Assembly (NCBI GenBank): GCA_964494205.1
Contig: CAZBRD010000001.1
Coordinates: 434,001 to 498,000 of the forward strand
Direction: 5' to 3'
DNA: 64,000 bases
Source: JBBTCX01 sp964494205
Lineage (GTDB): Bacteria > Planctomycetota > Phycisphaerae > UBA1845
Part shown: positions 1 through 14,700 of the stretch, in pieces
Numbering within the stretch: position 1 is the first letter of the stretch
Layout of the letters: the number at the start of each line of letters is the position of its first letter
Notes under the pieces: generated by a model
Databases searched by the model: none
The model's input: only the letters and a program-made list of their open reading frames with translations
What the model was told of the DNA's origin: nothing
Position numbers and translations under genes: made by a program

Positions 1-30
1 TTCGAGGTACAGTGTCTTGCGGCTCACGTC

Positions 31-90
31 CCAACCCTGCTTTGGTCCCATACGCAACGCGTTCGTCGAATTGTACGAAAGCAGGGTTGG
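31..90 (-). terminator. Long hairpin downstream of the histidine kinase gene
   Basis: A perfect 13-base inverted repeat (ccaaccctgcttt at 31-43 and aaagcagggttgg at 78-90) encloses 34 bases. A smaller nested repeat, ttcgt/acgaa, lies at 62-66 and 75-79. It begins about 30 bases past the stop codon of the kinase gene, where a transcript end would be expected. There is no clear T-run on the minus strand, so it could be a structured 3' end or a Rho-dependent site rather than a classical intrinsic terminator. Confidence 0.45.
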
Positions 91-121
91 ATCGCCAAAC
101 GATGTGGGGAAACGCCGAAGA

Positions 122-3805
<3,684 letters not shown>

Positions 3806-3871
3806 CGATGCCAGCCCGTCGTCATCGTCTCGATGTAGGAATCCGCCTTCCCAGCAGGAAGCGCGTCGGGA

Positions 3872-4675
3872 TTATTGCTCACCCAACGGCATCGCGAACC
3901 GGGCTACGCGGTACATAATGGCGTCGGCCACCCTATGTGATAATCGGCGGATCAGCGTGATCGCTTTTCCCTCGGCCGAAAGTGTTACTTCATACCTCCG
4001 CCGACGCGAGGATTTGACAACGGCGCGGGCGACTCTTTCGGCCGTGTATTGCGTATTGGCCAATCTGACCGCCTTAACATCGATGGAGATGGCAGAATCG
4101 AAAAAATCGGTCCTCGTGGAACTGGGTTGCACAACCAGCACATCCACACCTGTCCCGCGCAACTCCATTCGAAGTGCAGTGCTGAGGCCGTTAATAGCGG
4201 ACTTGGTGGCGCTGTAGAATCCCATACGTGGAATCGCCTGCGTGCCTACGACGGACGAAATGTTCAGGATCTGGCCCGAACGGCGTGCGAGCATGTCGGG
4301 TAAGACCAGTTGAATAAGCTCCACGGGAGCCAGCAGATTTGTCTCGGTCATTCGCAAAAGGTGTTCGCGCGGCAATCGAAGAACAGAAGAAAAGCATGCC
4401 CACGCCGCGTTATTGACTAATACGTCAATTCTCCCGAAGTGCTTCTTGGCGGTCGCGACAACCGCTTCACGCTGGGCGGGATTGGTGACGTCCAAAGCTA
4501 ACGGCAGAACGCGATCGGTTCCGAGTTCGTTAGCCAGTGATTCCAGCTTGTCGAGCGATCGAGCTGCCGCAACTACCTTGCAACCCTGCCGGTGGTACTC
4601 AATGGCACAGGCCCGACCGATACCGCCGGACGCTCCCGTGATGAACACCACTCGATCCCGCAGGTCATAGGCCAT
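3872..4675 (-). CDS. Short-chain dehydrogenase/reductase
   Basis: The product is a classical SDR of 267 residues, the usual family length. The Rossmann cofactor motif TGASGGIG is at residues 13-20 and an NNAA motif is near 90. The catalytic residues are Ser141 (NISSVVG) and Tyr154/Lys158 (YSATK). An arginine at the end of strand 2 (AAARSLDKL) suggests NADP(H) preference, which is inference. The C-terminal 30 residues are basic and amphipathic (LIRRLSHRVADAIMYRVARF), as in membrane-associated SDRs. The substrate cannot be told from sequence. The start is supported by GGAAGG about 10 bases upstream. It is divergent from the hydrolase gene at 4796 and lies upstream of the kinase gene on the same strand. 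Confidence 0.92.
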   Translation of the reverse strand: MAYDLRDRVVFITGASGGIGRACAIEYHRQGCKVVAAARSLDKLESLANELGTDRVLPLALDVTNPAQREAVVATAKKHFGRIDVLVNNAAWACFSSVLRLPREHLLRMTETNLLAPVELIQLVLPDMLARRSGQILNISSVVGTQAIPRMGFYSATKSAINGLSTALRMELRGTGVDVLVVQPSSTRTDFFDSAISIDVKAVRLANTQYTAERVARAVVKSSRRRRYEVTLSAEGKAITLIRRLSHRVADAIMYRVARFAMPLGEQ

Positions 4676-4795
4676 CGATTCAATTCCTTCCGCAGTGAAA
4701 ACCTGTAGCTTCTGCGTTTATTCAGTTGGGGCAGATGATAGAATGATCCTGGCATGAACGTCTGAGTCAACGGAGTTGGCTGGGAGAATTCCTCG

Positions 4796-5677
4796 GTGCT
4801 TACCCTCACGTTTCTTGGAGTCGGCTCGGCGTTCTCGAAACGAAACTACCAATCAAACGCTCTAGTAGAGGCTTGGACTCATGGACCGGAAAAGCAATCG
4901 GCTCCGGATGAGGTTCTACTAATCGACTTCGGCGCCACCGCTCCACGCGCGCTTCATGAGCTAATGCAACTCCCTGGTTTCACCTATCTCGCCGACGGTC
5001 AATCGATCAATTACTCGGCGTTGTCCCGTGTTTTCATTACCCACCTGCACAGCGACCACATCGGCGGCCTTGAAGAGTTGGCGATCAAAACAAAATACAG
5101 CAGATCAGCTCAATCGCGAAAACCCGCCCCCAAGCCCGAGTTGCTCAGCAGTGAAGAGGTCTTGAACAATCTATGGGAGCATTCATTGAAGGGAGGCTTG
5201 GGTGCGATTTCGGGTCGCGAGGCGGGCGCGGCCGATTATTTCACAATGTGCCCTTTGCGGAAGAAAGATGACCGCTTTCTCCAACCCTTTTCGATATTGA
5301 ATCGATATGAGATTATGCCGTTTGCCACCGATCATGTTCAAATGGTCCGACGGTTCGATTGGCCCAGTTTCGGACTTCTGTTCCGTGATCGAGAAACAGG
5401 GCGCACCGCCGTTTTTTCAGGCGACACTCGTTTTGATCCCGAGTTCATTGGCCAACTGATGGCAGAGACGGTCATTTCATTTCATGAAGTTCAGTTCGCG
5501 GCGGAGGCTGATACCGTTCACAGCCCAATTTCAGAGTTGATGAGTCTACCCGAGCATGTTCGACGAAAATCGCTCCTGTATCATTTTGATGATGATTTCG
5601 ATTCCCCAAGCTCCCAGAAGCTCGCTTGCCATTTCCAGGGACTCGCTTCTCCCTATAGGCGAAACCCTCTTTTCTAG
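4796..5677 (+). CDS. Metallo-beta-lactamase-fold hydrolase
   Basis: The 293-residue cytosolic protein has the MBL-fold metal motif THLHSDHIGG, with H83, H85, D87 and H88. Other expected elements are a buried-strand start (TLTFLGVGSAF), IDFG before the first metal motif, a downstream histidine (ATDHVQ), and VFSGDTRFDPE containing the bridging aspartate. A late histidine (TVHSPISEL) could complete the site. The overall pattern resembles RNase Z/phosphodiesterase-like MBL enzymes, but the substrate is not predictable. The start is GTG with GGGAG about 10 bases upstream. The gene is divergently transcribed from the SDR gene across 120 bases. Confidence 0.9.
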   Translation: MLTLTFLGVGSAFSKRNYQSNALVEAWTHGPEKQSAPDEVLLIDFGATAPRALHELMQLPGFTYLADGQSINYSALSRVFITHLHSDHIGGLEELAIKTKYSRSAQSRKPAPKPELLSSEEVLNNLWEHSLKGGLGAISGREAGAADYFTMCPLRKKDDRFLQPFSILNRYEIMPFATDHVQMVRRFDWPSFGLLFRDRETGRTAVFSGDTRFDPEFIGQLMAETVISFHEVQFAAEADTVHSPISELMSLPEHVRRKSLLYHFDDDFDSPSSQKLACHFQGLASPYRRNPLF

Positions 5678-5967
5678 TGGGTATTGCAAATATGCATTGA
5701 TACTGGATGCCCTGCAAGAACGTGTCAGGGAATGCGGTGGAGGCCCTGAAAACTCGCTGATTATGGGGAGAACTTTGTTTTAGGACCGTACATCGATATA
5801 CTTGAGTAAAGAGGGAGTTAATCCAAAAACCTAGCGCGATCCTCGATTTACGTTCGTGGCTGAGGTCAATCCGGTCGCGAATATCGCGCGTGAAATACAA
5901 CATTGAGTGGTCTCTCAACAGGGTCAGTGTTCCGCCATGTTGAGGGTGACGGGGAAACTTTGTAAAC

Positions 5968-8900
5968 ATGCGTCCAAACAGAATTAACATAGCTGCCATA
6001 GCGCTGTGCCTAGCACCGCTCGCTATACCAGCAGACACTCGCGGCGAGGAACACTCGCTACAGCCCGCGAGTACCAAGCCAATCCAGGTTCCACCTGTTT
6101 CTGAGCTTCCTTCGGACCCGATTGAGGTTCCTGAGATACCTTCACTTCCCGGCGGTCCGTGTCTTTCGAATGACCGTCCGCGAAGCACGGCGCTTGGCGC
6201 CTATTTCGGTGGCGTCGGAGCAGCCCTGCATTTTGATGGCAGTTTCAGCGAAGATCGTGATGGTACCATCATCTCTTATCGATGGCAGTTTGGTGACGGA
6301 ACCATCGCATACGGCAGCAACGTTTCACACGTGTTTCAGTCGCCCGGTGTCTATCCGATCATGTTGGAAGTCATCGATGATTGCGGCCAATCGGACATCG
6401 ATCTCTTCATCGATACGGTGGGAGGGAATGCCTGTGATAATAATCGATTGCCCATCGCCGCAGCCACGACTGATCAGCCGGCTGAAGTCTTCGAGCTGGT
6501 GAGTTTCAACGGCACTGATTCTCGCGACCCCGATGGTTGGATCACGCGCTATCGTTGGGAGTTTGGCGATGGTGTCGCTACCGGGTGGATAAACAACTCG
6601 ACTATTTCTCATGGTTACGCAGCACCGGGCACTTACATTGCCAAGCTCACGGTCATGGACAATTGCTATGGCCAATCGCCGACGATCACGTTTCCCGTCA
6701 ACATCACCGATCGCTGTGCAAACAATGTGGTACCGATAGCCGAACCCGGGCCTGATCGTACCGTCGACGCGGGAGTACCTTTGCTGCTCGACGCCTCTGC
6801 GTCCACTGATCCTGACGGAACAATTACTGCTTATTGGTGGAATTTCGGCGACGACCAATTCACAGGATGGCAGACGTCTCCCACGGCCGCTCACACCTAT
6901 AGCGAGCCGGGAAACTATGTTGTTACGCTTTGGGTGAAGGACGATTGCGACGTCTTTTCATTGCCCGAAAGTTTCATCCTTCACGTTGTTGAAAGCGACC
7001 CGTGCTCTGGAAACGTGTCTCCGGTAGCCAATGCGGCGGGCGACGAAGCGGGTGAAACTGGCCAAGTATTGAACTTTAACGGCTCCGGGTCCATGGACGT
7101 TGACGGCGGAATTGCTGCGATGGAATGGACTTTTGGCGACGGTCGTTCAGCAGAGGGCGAAGTCGTCACGCACATTTACGAGGATCCCGGAGATTACACC
7201 GTCACAGTATCAGTGACGGATACTTGTGGCGGAATGGACCAGGACAGTTTGATCGTTCACATTTCCGCCCCGGACCCATGCGCTGATAATCAGTCTCCTG
7301 TAGCAGAAGCCGGACCTGACGTAGAGGTTCACATTGGAACTCAAATCGACTTCGACGGTTCCGCATCGACCGACGCGGATGGCCAAGTCGTTGCTTATTG
7401 GTGGATGTTCGGTGATGGCCAATCAACCAATTGGCAGTCCAGTGCGACTGTTCCATATACCTACGTGCAGACGGGCATCTATACAGCCACTCTTTGGGTG
7501 CGCGACGATTGCGGAGCGATGTCTGAAATTGACTCTCTGCAGGTGACGATCCTTCCGCCTGATCCTTGTGCCAACAACTTGTTGCCGCGCGCGAACCCAT
7601 TGGTGAGTAATTCAGGGGCCGAAGTCGGTTCGGTGGTCGGCTTTATCGGATTACTATCCAGCGATCCGGATGGCGTCATCGTCGCTTACCATTGGGACTT
7701 TGGCGACGATCAAACCGGCACCGGTGGCGTGGCTGCCCACTCTTATACGGCGGCCGGAACTTACCAAGTCCTGCTCACTGTGACCGACAATTGCGGGGCA
7801 ACAAACGTAGACGATGCAACCGTCATCGTGACCGGTGGCGATCCGTGTGCAAATAACACAGCCCCCGTTGCTTCCGCAGGCAATGATCAAGTTGTCGATG
7901 TCGGCCAGGAAGTTGCGTTTTCCGCGGCCGGTACGGTCGATTCCGACGGCAATGTGGTTTCGTACGCCTGGAATTACGGCGACAACCAATTCGGCGATGG
8001 TCTGACGAGTGCGCACGTATATGAAACCGCGGGCGTGTATACGGTGACAATCGCTGTCACCGATGCCTGCGGTGAAACTGACACAGACTCGGCGCTCATC
8101 ACCGTGAATGCGGTCGATCCTTGTGCGGGGAACCAATCGCCATTTGCCAGCGCTGGCCCTGACCAGATGGCCATAGTCGGTGCTTCCATCGAGTTCTCTT
8201 CGGCGGCCTCCGGCGATGCTGACGGTTTTATTACCACATACAACTGGTCCTTTGGGGACGGTCAATTTGCTTCCGGTGTGACCGCCAACCATGCTTACCT
8301 GTTGCCCGGCCAATACACTGTGACGGTTACGGTCATGGATAACTGCGGCGCGTCCGCTCAGGACACAGCCATCATGACCATTTCGCTCCCCGATCCTTGC
8401 GCCAGCAACCAGACTCCCATTGCCAACGCGGGCAACGACCAACAGGTAGCATTAGGGAATTCGACCGTGTTGAACGGTTCGGCGTCCATCGATCCGAACG
8501 GTCAGATTGCGGAATATTGGTGGAACTTCGGTGACGGTCAGTTTACCGGTTGGCAATCTAGCTCATCAACCTCTCATACTTATGCGACAGCTGGTGCATT
8601 CGCTGCGACGTTGTGGGTGAAAGATAACTGTGGTTTGGTGTCATTACCCGATGTCGCGTTTGTCACCGTGAATGCCCCCGACCCCTGCGCGGGCAACCAC
8701 GCGCCAACCGCGAGCATCACTGGCGGTGGGACGCACCTCGTCGGCAACCCGGTCAATTTCATCGCGTTTGCATCGTTCGATTCGGATGGGTCCATCATCA
8801 GCTACGATTGGACTTTCGGCGACGGTGGTATCGGCAACGGTTCGGTCGTATCGCACATTTACACCGCGGCTGGTGTTTACACTACGACATTGACGGTGAC

Positions 8901-11349
8901 GGACAATTGCGGCGCGACGGATTCAAAGTCCGTATCGGTGACCATTAACACGCCGAACCCGTGCACCGGTAATCTCCCGCCAATTGCAAACGCGGGTCCG
9001 AATCAGTCCGGTCAAACCGGCCAGCTTATTTCGTTCTCGTCGGCCGGTTCGCTTGATCCCAACGGAACCATCACTTCCTATCACTGGAATTTCGGTGACG
9101 GCCAAACCGGAATGGGAGCGACGACTACACACGCATACTCCAATTCGGGTGTGTTCACGGTTACGTTAACGGTTACGGATAATTGCGGCGCCACCGGCCA
9201 GGACACTGCCCAGGTGACCGTGACAGTTCCCGATCCTTGCGCGGGTAATCACGCCCCATTCGCCAGTGCAGGTCCTGATATCGCAGGGCAAACGAATCAA
9301 ACCTTGATGTTCCTCGGCGTTGGCTCGGCTGACTCTGACGGAACCATAACTTCGTATCACTGGAACTTTGGCGATGGGCAAAGCGCCATGGGCTTGTCGG
9401 TTCTGCACGCGTTCACGACCGCCGGCAATTTCACCGTCACACTGACGGTCACCGACAATTGCGGAGCGACCCATCAGGATACGGCTGTCGCGACAATCAC
9501 AATTCCCGATCCTTGTTCCGGCAATGTTCCGCCGACAGCCAATGCGGGTCCTGATAGCCAGAGTGAAATGGGTGTGCCGGTTTCGTTTTCGGCGGCGGGT
9601 TCGTCGGATCCAAACGGCACGATCACGGCCTATTGGTGGAACTTCGGCGACGGTCAATCAACCGGCTGGATTCCTTCAGGAAACGTGCAGCATACATACA
9701 CAAGCGCCAGCACTTTCATCGCGTCCTTGTGGGTGCGCGACAATTGCGGCGCTTCGTCTTCGCCAGACACGGCCAACGTCACCATCATCAACGATGATCC
9801 GTGTGCGGGTAATGCTCCACCGGTGGCCCAGGTCACTGGACCGAGTGTGACGCAAGTCGGCCAGTCAGTGTCATTTAGTGGCACCGGCTCCACCGATGCG
9901 AACAACAACATCGTGTCTTACTCATGGGCGTTTGGCGACGGCGGTTTTGCCAATGGCGCAAACGTAAATCACACGTATACAACCCCCGGACAATACTCGG
10001 TCGTTCTCACGGTGACGGATTCCTGCGGCGCTATCGACACTGAGACGCATTCCATCACCGTTCTCAACGTCAATCCCGGTGATCTGGAAGCGATTCTCGT
10101 CGCGTCAATCGCGGTGGGAACTGAGGAAGATGGAGACATCATCTGGCAGGAGATTATTCTCGACGCCGATCACCCGATCGATATCGGCACCACGGTGAGA
10201 TTTGACGGCACACCCTCTACGGGTGCAGCCTTCTACGTTTGGGAGCTAGCCCCGGGCGTGATCGTTTCCGGTCCGATTCAGACTTACAAATACAACGCGG
10301 TGGGGTGCTTCAACATCACGTTGACAGTCTACGATGCGGGGGGTACGGATTCTGACACCACCGGCGGCACAGTGTGTGTCCGCCGCGCCATGACTTTCCT
10401 TGATTCGCTTCCGCTGGCGGATCAGAACGCCAACGATTTGGCGATCGATAATGGGATCGGCTGGATTTCACACTCCAACAACGTGCTCACGGCGTTCAAC
10501 GCGTCGAATCCCAATGACCTGATTCTCATCAGTGCTACCTCAGCGCCGACGGGTCGCGCGATCGCAGCCGCCAACAATAAGGTGTATCTCTGCTCCGGTA
10601 CGCAGGGAGTCCACATCTATCAGGCCACCCTGCCGACGCCAACGTTCTTAGGAACCTACAACACCGCGTCGGTCGATTCTCAGCGGGCGCAAGATGCGAT
10701 CATCATTGGCAAGGTCATGTATCTCGCTGCCGGTGTCGCAGGTATCAAAGTGTTGGATTTGCAGCAAGCGCCGACGATTTCAGTGCTCGGCGTGCAGCAG
10801 CTTCCGAACGCCACGAGTGCTGACATCATTAAGGTGAAGAATGGGATCGCTTATGTGACCGACAACACTGGCAAGATCTTCTTGTACGATGTTTCAGCCA
10901 TTAATCCTCAGAATCCGGTGCCTGGTCCTGTGGTACTTCGCAGCACCGTCAACCATGGTTTCACGATCAGCCACACCAGCGTCAATAACGTGGGGGTGCT
11001 TGCTGTTTACGCCCCGCCGGAAGGTCTCTGCTTGTACGGCGTTGGCGATCCTAGCAATCCAGGCCTGCTCGGTTGCTTTGATCTGACCGATGACTCCTTC
11101 GGCCTGCACGCCAGCGGTATTCTGGCTACCGATTCGCATGTCTATGCCGGTTTCGGCAACGTGCTCGGCTTCGGCACCAGCGTGGCACGCATCAACACCG
11201 CCGTCCCGTCGGATATGTACGTGATGGAGTGGCTGTCGATGAGCAACTACGTCTCAGGCTCCAACCGTAGCCCTATCCTCATGGGGAACATCATCTACTG
11301 GGCAAACAGCACGTACAACGCCGTTACAATGCACGTAACCACTCCATAA
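5968..11349 (+). CDS. Giant secreted PKD-domain protein with C-terminal LVIVD-like propeller
   Basis: The 1793-residue exported protein has a signal peptide at about 1-27. An array of 14 clear PKD domains plus one divergent fifteenth follows (about residues 60-1475). Each has a WxFGDG core and a VTDNCGA-type end, and most are joined by a DPCxxNxxP linker. Two cysteines per unit, one in the linker and one in the DNCG strand, suggest a disulfide in every domain. The last 310 residues have repeated short beta segments (NKVYLCSGTQGVHIY, GVAGIKVLDL) resembling LVIVD/propeller repeats. PKD arrays usually act as rigid extracellular stalks, so a surface adhesin or spacer is the likely role (inference). 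There is no dockerin and no sorting tail, so the attachment mode is unknown. A weak GGGGA lies 13 bases before the ATG. Confidence 0.9.
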   Translation: MRPNRINIAAIALCLAPLAIPADTRGEEHSLQPASTKPIQVPPVSELPSDPIEVPEIPSLPGGPCLSNDRPRSTALGAYFGGVGAALHFDGSFSEDRDGTIISYRWQFGDGTIAYGSNVSHVFQSPGVYPIMLEVIDDCGQSDIDLFIDTVGGNACDNNRLPIAAATTDQPAEVFELVSFNGTDSRDPDGWITRYRWEFGDGVATGWINNSTISHGYAAPGTYIAKLTVMDNCYGQSPTITFPVNITDRCANNVVPIAEPGPDRTVDAGVPLLLDASASTDPDGTITAYWWNFGDDQFTGWQTSPTAAHTYSEPGNYVVTLWVKDDCDVFSLPESFILHVVESDPCSGNVSPVANAAGDEAGETGQVLNFNGSGSMDVDGGIAAMEWTFGDGRSAEGEVVTHIYEDPGDYTVTVSVTDTCGGMDQDSLIVHISAPDPCADNQSPVAEAGPDVEVHIGTQIDFDGSASTDADGQVVAYWWMFGDGQSTNWQSSATVPYTYVQTGIYTATLWVRDDCGAMSEIDSLQVTILPPDPCANNLLPRANPLVSNSGAEVGSVVGFIGLLSSDPDGVIVAYHWDFGDDQTGTGGVAAHSYTAAGTYQVLLTVTDNCGATNVDDATVIVTGGDPCANNTAPVASAGNDQVVDVGQEVAFSAAGTVDSDGNVVSYAWNYGDNQFGDGLTSAHVYETAGVYTVTIAVTDACGETDTDSALITVNAVDPCAGNQSPFASAGPDQMAIVGASIEFSSAASGDADGFITTYNWSFGDGQFASGVTANHAYLLPGQYTVTVTVMDNCGASAQDTAIMTISLPDPCASNQTPIANAGNDQQVALGNSTVLNGSASIDPNGQIAEYWWNFGDGQFTGWQSSSSTSHTYATAGAFAATLWVKDNCGLVSLPDVAFVTVNAPDPCAGNHAPTASITGGGTHLVGNPVNFIAFASFDSDGSIISYDWTFGDGGIGNGSVVSHIYTAAGVYTTTLTVTDNCGATDSKSVSVTINTPNPCTGNLPPIANAGPNQSGQTGQLISFSSAGSLDPNGTITSYHWNFGDGQTGMGATTTHAYSNSGVFTVTLTVTDNCGATGQDTAQVTVTVPDPCAGNHAPFASAGPDIAGQTNQTLMFLGVGSADSDGTITSYHWNFGDGQSAMGLSVLHAFTTAGNFTVTLTVTDNCGATHQDTAVATITIPDPCSGNVPPTANAGPDSQSEMGVPVSFSAAGSSDPNGTITAYWWNFGDGQSTGWIPSGNVQHTYTSASTFIASLWVRDNCGASSSPDTANVTIINDDPCAGNAPPVAQVTGPSVTQVGQSVSFSGTGSTDANNNIVSYSWAFGDGGFANGANVNHTYTTPGQYSVVLTVTDSCGAIDTETHSITVLNVNPGDLEAILVASIAVGTEEDGDIIWQEIILDADHPIDIGTTVRFDGTPSTGAAFYVWELAPGVIVSGPIQTYKYNAVGCFNITLTVYDAGGTDSDTTGGTVCVRRAMTFLDSLPLADQNANDLAIDNGIGWISHSNNVLTAFNASNPNDLILISATSAPTGRAIAAANNKVYLCSGTQGVHIYQATLPTPTFLGTYNTASVDSQRAQDAIIIGKVMYLAAGVAGIKVLDLQQAPTISVLGVQQLPNATSADIIKVKNGIAYVTDNTGKIFLYDVSAINPQNPVPGPVVLRSTVNHGFTISHTSVNNVGVLAVYAPPEGLCLYGVGDPSNPGLLGCFDLTDDSFGLHASGILATDSHVYAGFGNVLGFGTSVARINTAVPSDMYVMEWLSMSNYVSGSNRSPILMGNIIYWANSTYNAVTMHVTTP
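6970..10060 (+). repeat. PKD array with four-domain higher-order period
   Basis: Domains of about 92 residues repeat through this stretch. A distinctive longer subtype with YWW-FGDGQ-TGW and a LWV-D-CG strand recurs at domains 5, 9 and 13. Its second tyrosine-adjacent Trp codons lie at 7399, 8518 and 9634, so the spacings are 1119 and 1116 bases. The domain after each (6, 10, 14) is also alike, as are 8 and 12 (SPFASAGPD / APFASAGPD). This indicates growth by duplication of a four-domain block. Confidence 0.8.
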
Positions 11350-11792
11350 CCACCGGTACGACATCGCGAATTAAGCCCAGGTTCATCCAATTGAACAAAA
11401 ATGGCAGGTTTGCCCTATAAACAAGGATAACTTTTGGCTCCCATAGTCGCTGGATTCACCCATGATGAACATTGACTTTTAGCGGACGGGACGTTAAAAC
11501 AGGAAATTGGATCGTGGGCACTTAGATAGACTCTGGGAGTTTACCGAGTACTCATCGAGTGATAGATTCGTGTGCGTCAGGGCCGATAAGCGGGATGCAT
11601 TTGAGATCGTCAGCACGTTGTTTTCGCTGTGACTTTTCTCGCTGATGGGCCGTCGGGCGCTGTTGGATAGTTCGTGTAAGGAAAGCAGGTAGGTTCGTTA
11701 CTAGTCAGCGCTGACTCGATGGAGATGTGGAGTCGCGCGCGAGACGCAGAGGGCAAGAGGGTTCCCGAGACAATCGGGGCTGGAGGGTGTGA
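11350..11792. other. Intergenic region before the DUF11-like gene
   Basis: These 443 bases hold no credible gene. A short hairpin, cccga-gacaa-tcggg, lies at 11764-11778 just before the ribosome-binding site GGAGGG (11782-11787). No convincing terminator for the PKD gene or sigma-70 promoter was seen. Confidence 0.5.
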
Positions 11793-14700
11793 ATGATAGC
11801 GGAACGATTTACAAAGGTCGCACGCAGCCGGGGAGTGTTGATGGGATCGGCTGCCATGGCGAGTGTTTTCGGTTTGAGTCTGGCGTTCGCCGGTGGACCG
11901 GCTACGCCCCCAACGCTCAACGGAAACCTGTCGGACTTCAAGGCGTTGATCGACAGCATCGACGCCGGTGCGGTGAATGCGGCGGGTGTCAACCAAGTTG
12001 ACAACGTCGCGAATGGTCCAAACCAAGGAACGCAGGGGTTCGACGACGAACCCATTCAGGATAACGCGACGCCGTTGGATCGGTTCATGCATTCACCCAT
12101 TAACGTGGGCGATTTTTTCTTTGTCTACTCGCCGGATACTGATGGTGTCATCAATCCCCCCAGCGAGGATAACAGTTTTCTTGCTATCGCAGCCAACATC
12201 GCGAACGGCGATGGTGACGTGTGCGTTGACGATCCGGGCACGCCGTTTGATGAATGCCTGGGCTTGGTCGCCGTAAAGGCAACCACTCCCCCAGATCTTC
12301 CCTGCAACATCATGGTTCCGTTTGATACCGATGGAAACGGCAATCCGTGCGTTTTAGGGACTGGGTTCCAAAGCCGCTGGTGCCCATCGGAAACTCCTGC
12401 ACCAAACCAGTGCAGTCCGTTCGATCCGCCCGATCCGGGAGACCCTGCGTGTCCGCAGCCGGTATTAACGTTTGACGAAGCCAACGACGCATTGAATCTG
12501 TCGTTCTTCCTTTGTGCTGTAGATGTCGGCGACCTCGTCAGTCCAGAATTGAGCGTCGTCTTACAACAACAGGGCCAAATGGGTCCCAATAGTGCAGTTG
12601 GCTTGGCGGTTGATCCGCCCGGACTTACTAACATTCTATCGTTCCCGCCGGTCGGCAACACTTGCGCGCAAATCGCGACGCGAGGAACCGACAACAACAC
12701 CGCATTCCCAGATGGTTTGGGTAACGATGACTATGAGGTCATCGTAAACAAGATCGATAGCCAGGTTCACAATCAACTGTTCCCGGGCGAAGACTATCGC
12801 GCAGTGACGCGTTTCCGTCTGGCCAATCTCGGCATGACGCTGCGAAGCGACGCCTCAGGTGACTTGTCGAACGAAGATTCGATGTTCGCGTTGATCGGCC
12901 TGCCGATCACCGAAATCGAAGTGAAGAAGGAGATCCGCTGCGAAGGTCAGACCGCGTTCTCGGACTCCATCGACATTACGCAAGGCGGCTCGGCTGAGTT
13001 CCGCATCGAAGTCGAGAACACCGGTAACACCGACATCGCGGTCGAGCTTGAGGACCACCTGACCGGCGGCATCACGCCCGATCTCGGCACCATGGTCGTT
13101 ACCCTTTTCCGTCCGGGCGACAACCCCGTCGGAACGGTCGTCAACTTCGCCAACGCCAGTGCGCAGAACCCGCAGTTCAATCCGAACTTCTTCGGCCCGA
13201 CGGGCAACAACTTCCTCAACGCGATGGTGAGCGGAACACGTACTTGCCTCGGCGTTCTCAATGGCGTCGATGTTTGCAGCGATCCGTTTGATCCTCAGGT
13301 TGGCGATCGCGTCGTGATTACATTCACGGGCACGGTCAACTCAACCGGTAACTTCTGCAACACGACCAATGACCTGACGAATACCATTCTCGCCTGTGGC
13401 GATCCTGACGTCGGTCCGGGTCCGTGCTCGACCGCTCCGAACAGCGGCAACGAAGTTTATGACGCGCCGAACATCGTAGATACGCCGCGCGAAAACGAAG
13501 CGGATGACGACGACAACGTCGTTACCGGAAACATCATCTGCGTCGAGTCAGCCCTCGAGTGCGACAAGCTCATGACGGTCGACTTCGGCGACGATGGCAG
13601 CGACGAGTTCATCAATCGCAGCAATGTGATATTTGATTCGTCCATGCTTCCGGCCCGTGTTGCCTATTCGTTCCGCGTAAGCAACGAAGGTGACGTACCG
13701 GTCGAAGACATTTGCGTGGTCGACAACGGTCTTGTTGCTGCGGCCACCGCCGCGGGCATTACCGTCGGCCCGTGCAGCCTGACGCAAAACGGCACCTGCA
13801 GCGGCGCTGGCAATGTCGGCGCGCCGATCGCCCTGATCAATCCGGGTGGATCGGGCACGGTTACGTGCGAGCTTCTGATTGAAACCGAAGAGCAATTCCT
13901 CCTGCTGGCTGGCGCCGATGGCGGCGGCAGCGGAGACCAGTGCTTCGAGAACATCTCGTTCGCCAAGGGAACAGCCACGGTCGATTCGGAATGCGGCGAC
14001 TTCACAGCCGACGTTACTTCGAGCCCGTGCAGTGCGGTCATCTGCCTGCAGCAGCCGCCGCGCGAGTGCGTGCCGACTAAGGCGAAGTTCGACATTTGGA
14101 ATGAAAACGAAGTTCGCTTCTCGGGTACCGAGCGTTGCATCTACTCGTGGGATCAGGAATACCTGAGCCAGTACACAGACATCGGTCTGGCGAACCACTT
14201 CCACCTCTGGGCGCTGCAGACCAACAAGGGCAAGGCCCGTATTGATGGTCTCCGCAGCCCAGTCGTCTGCACGGATGAGAGCATCCCGGCGCCGTTCCTC
14301 GGTGTACATGCGAAGATCCTCGACCTGCACAACGACGTTGCCCAAGCGGGTGGAAACCTCGTCGGTATCGGCCAGGAAGTCGGCCAGATTCTCTATACGC
14401 TTCCGACCGACGGCGAAGAGTCGAATCTTCCGCCATGGATGGAAGGCGGACGCATCGCCAATGACCTGATGCCGGCCATTCCGGGCCTGCGTGGTATCGG
14501 CGGCGCTCATCAGCAAGGCAACAATACCAACACATTCGGCAGCACGGTTGATCCGCGCGTCGATATTACGACCAAGGGCAGCCTGCTCGTCTACAATAAG
14601 ATCGAGATCAAGTGGGATTCGACCGGCACGTTGATTCAGGACACCTACCTGACCATCGTGAATGACTTCGATGAAGGCAATCCGGTTGACGTCCAGTTGT

